Assembly: GCA_001603415.1 (NCBI GenBank)
Contig: LUYY01000169.1
Location: 1 to 8,229, forward strand
Length of the DNA: 8,229 nucleotides
Source: Bacteroidales bacterium Bact_07
GTDB taxonomy: Bacteria > Bacteroidota > Bacteroidia > Bacteroidales > Tenuifilaceae
Reading direction: 5' to 3'
This document shows positions 6,884 to 8,229 of the stretch, one piece after another. A program made the position numbers and the translations under genes. The notes beneath the pieces are model-generated. The model was given only the letters and a program-made list of their open reading frames with translations, was not told the origin of the DNA and did not search any database. Position 1 is the first letter of the stretch, and every line of letters begins with the position of its first letter.

Positions 6884-8173
6884 CTATTGGGGCGATTTTA
6901 TGTCCAGAACAACATGGTAAATGTCTTCATCACCCTTACTTTCCGAATTCTTTGAATAGTATCCTTCTTTCCCGTTCTTAATGGGGAAAAAGAAAGTATC
7001 ATCGTCGGTGGTATTTAATGGAAATCCAATATTGGTGGGGATTCCCCATGTTTTATTTTCGTAATCGGAATAGAAAATATCAAAGCCACCCATTGTTTTC
7101 AGTCCATTGGAACTGAAAAAAAGTCGTTTGCCATCCTCAGTCAGAAATGGTGCAATTTCGTCGAATGGGGTATTAATGTTTTTACCAAGGTTTATTGGCG
7201 ACGACCAGCCGCTTGATGTTCGAACCGACATCCAGATGTCGAATCCCCCAAATCCGCCTTCGCGGTTACTGCTGAAGTAAAGTGTATCGCCATTTCGGGA
7301 AAGCGATCCAAAAGTCTGCCAGCTCTTTGACGTGTTGATTTCCTTTGGAAATTTTGTGATTGGAGTCCACGAATTGGTTTCTTTGTTAAATGTACTGTAG
7401 TAAAGGTTATAGATGTCGTTATCGTTACGTGATAGTAAGAGTATATTTCCATTTGAGGTTATGCCAACCGTTTTAATCTCACCATCGGCGTAAAGCTGTG
7501 GGTTGAGGTTAAGCGGGTTATTCCAGAATTCATTCCCCCTATTGCTTATGAGGATAGCATTGTAAAACCTTTGAACCGATGTGTAAACCAAAGTATTACC
7601 GCTACTGTCCGATACCGGATTCACCTCAGGGAATCGTGTAGTAATGTTCCTGCCTACAGGGGTCATTTTATGTTTTAGTGGATTTGAGGTAAAATACCGA
7701 GCATTATCAAGGGCTTCCAATTCTTTTCGGACAATTCTATACTCAGTTACTTCATTGGGTTTCAGTAGATTCTTGTATGCTTCAAAGGCTTTTTGTGCTT
7801 TATCGAATTGGCCAAGAATCCTTAATGCTCTGCCATAGTTTAGGTAGGCATCTTTAGGCGCGTTGGTCTCAGTAAAATAGCCCTCTTTGTAATTCTCGGA
7901 AATAGAAGTTATTGCCTTTTCAAAGTAAGGGAGCGATTTGACTTTTTCGTTCGGAATATTAAGGTAGCACATGCCAATACGGTAGGCCAAGTTGTAGTTA
8001 TTGGGGTATGCTTTGTAGAGTTCTTGGTATAAAGGCAATGCGTCGCGGTATTCCTCATAGAGCATGTAATACTCTGCATCAACAAATATACGACGGTAGT
8101 AAGAGCTGCGCTGGGCGCTCGAACTGTTAAACGAAATAAGCAGTAAAACCATTAAAATAATACCCTGCCTCAT
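6884..8173 (-). CDS. PorE-like TPR-PD40 propeller protein, short form without OmpA domain
   Basis: The 429-residue product is a predicted periplasmic scaffold protein and a paralogue of the next gene. A signal peptide (M-R-Q-G-I-I-L-M-V-L-L-L-I-S-F) ends near S-S-A-Q at about residue 21, with no lipobox Cys. TPR-like helices lie at about 31-59, 60-89 and 108-137. Five PD40-like blades lie at about 178-223, 233-275, 284-330, 337-383 and 388-423, with S-S-N-R-E-G-G-F-G-G-F-D-I-W and T-M-G-G-F-D-I-F as the clearest marks. The protein ends six residues after the last blade strand (D-E-D-I-Y-H-V-V-L), so the C-terminal domains of PorE are missing cleanly. No frameshift is visible, because the stop follows a complete blade. 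It is first in a two-gene unit: its TAG is 3 bases before the ATG of the longer paralogue. The start ATG at 8173 gives a full signal peptide directly; the 56 bases upstream hold no recognisable Shine-Dalgarno site. Role in T9SS is inferred from family and neighbours. Confidence 0.88.
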   Translation of the reverse strand: MRQGIILMVLLLISFNSSSAQRSSYYRRIFVDAEYYMLYEEYRDALPLYQELYKAYPNNYNLAYRIGMCYLNIPNEKVKSLPYFEKAITSISENYKEGYFTETNAPKDAYLNYGRALRILGQFDKAQKAFEAYKNLLKPNEVTEYRIVRKELEALDNARYFTSNPLKHKMTPVGRNITTRFPEVNPVSDSSGNTLVYTSVQRFYNAILISNRGNEFWNNPLNLNPQLYADGEIKTVGITSNGNILLLSRNDNDIYNLYYSTFNKETNSWTPITKFPKEINTSKSWQTFGSLSRNGDTLYFSSNREGGFGGFDIWMSVRTSSGWSSPINLGKNINTPFDEIAPFLTEDGKRLFFSSNGLKTMGGFDIFYSDYENKTWGIPTNIGFPLNTTDDDTFFFPIKNGKEGYYSKNSESKGDEDIYHVVLDIKSPQ

Positions 8174-8229
8174 TTGTCGAATACTTGTCAGCTAAAATGT
8201 TTTTTCTGCTTTAAACAAGCCAATATAAA

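Larger units (their letters stand above)
4532..8173 (-). other. Probable two-gene operon of tandem PorE-like paralogues
   Basis: The two genes read the same way with a 3-base gap (6881-6883). Their products align in almost fixed register for the first ~425 residues. Shared blocks include N-Y-N-L-x-Y-R-I-G-x-C-Y-L-N-I-P in the TPR part, F-Y-N-A-I in blade 1, an S-N-R-x-G-G-x-G-G-x-D-I-W block in blade 3, and P-(I/L)-N-T-T-D-D-D before blade 5. This supports tandem duplication followed by gain or loss of the C-terminal extension. The promoter would lie at or beyond the right edge. Confidence 0.8.

Noticed and set aside
8174..8229. Bacteroidota-type promoter (TTTG / TAnnTTTG) upstream of the 429-residue gene
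   Set aside because: The 56 bases read on the - strand contain TTG and TA-starting words, but no credible TAnnTTTG box. The promoter may lie beyond the edge.

Overview
The window looks like a Bacteroidota chromosome segment that serves the type IX secretion system (T9SS). The evidence is a protein ending in a gliding-motility/T9SS 'type B' sorting domain, a PorP/SprF-family outer-membrane protein directly behind it, and two periplasmic proteins built from TPRs plus a PD40 (WD40-like) propeller in the manner of PorE. None of the starts has a clear Shine-Dalgarno site, which also fits Bacteroidota. I cannot place the organism to genus.

Layout. On the + strand, 1-3542 is the 3' part of a very large cell-surface protein gene, open at the left edge. 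It carries at least twelve tandem PKD-like modules and then the C-terminal T9SS signal. After 13 bases comes the 328-residue PorP/SprF-like gene (3556-4542). On the - strand, a two-gene unit runs leftwards: a 429-residue TPR-propeller protein (8173-6884), then 3 bases later a 782-residue paralogue (6880-4532) with an extra ~350-residue C-terminal extension ending in a membrane helix. The two units converge tail to tail and overlap by 11 bp (4532-4542), with no convincing terminator between them. No RNA gene, mobile element or CRISPR array was seen. There is no gene-free stretch over 300 bases; the longest is the 56 bases at the right end.

How the genes may work together. Known T9SS biology pairs type B sorting-domain proteins with PorP/SprF partners, which act in their secretion or surface attachment. 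In Porphyromonas, PorE (TPR, five-bladed propeller, carboxypeptidase-regulatory-like domain, OmpA-like peptidoglycan-binding domain) is a periplasmic part of the system. Both PorE-like proteins here lack an OmpA domain. One stops after the propeller, and the other replaces the end with a helical region and a predicted inner-membrane anchor. The most interesting idea in the window, which is inference, is that this locus encodes a dedicated surface filament or adhesin, its outer-membrane partner, and a differently anchored pair of periplasmic accessory proteins.
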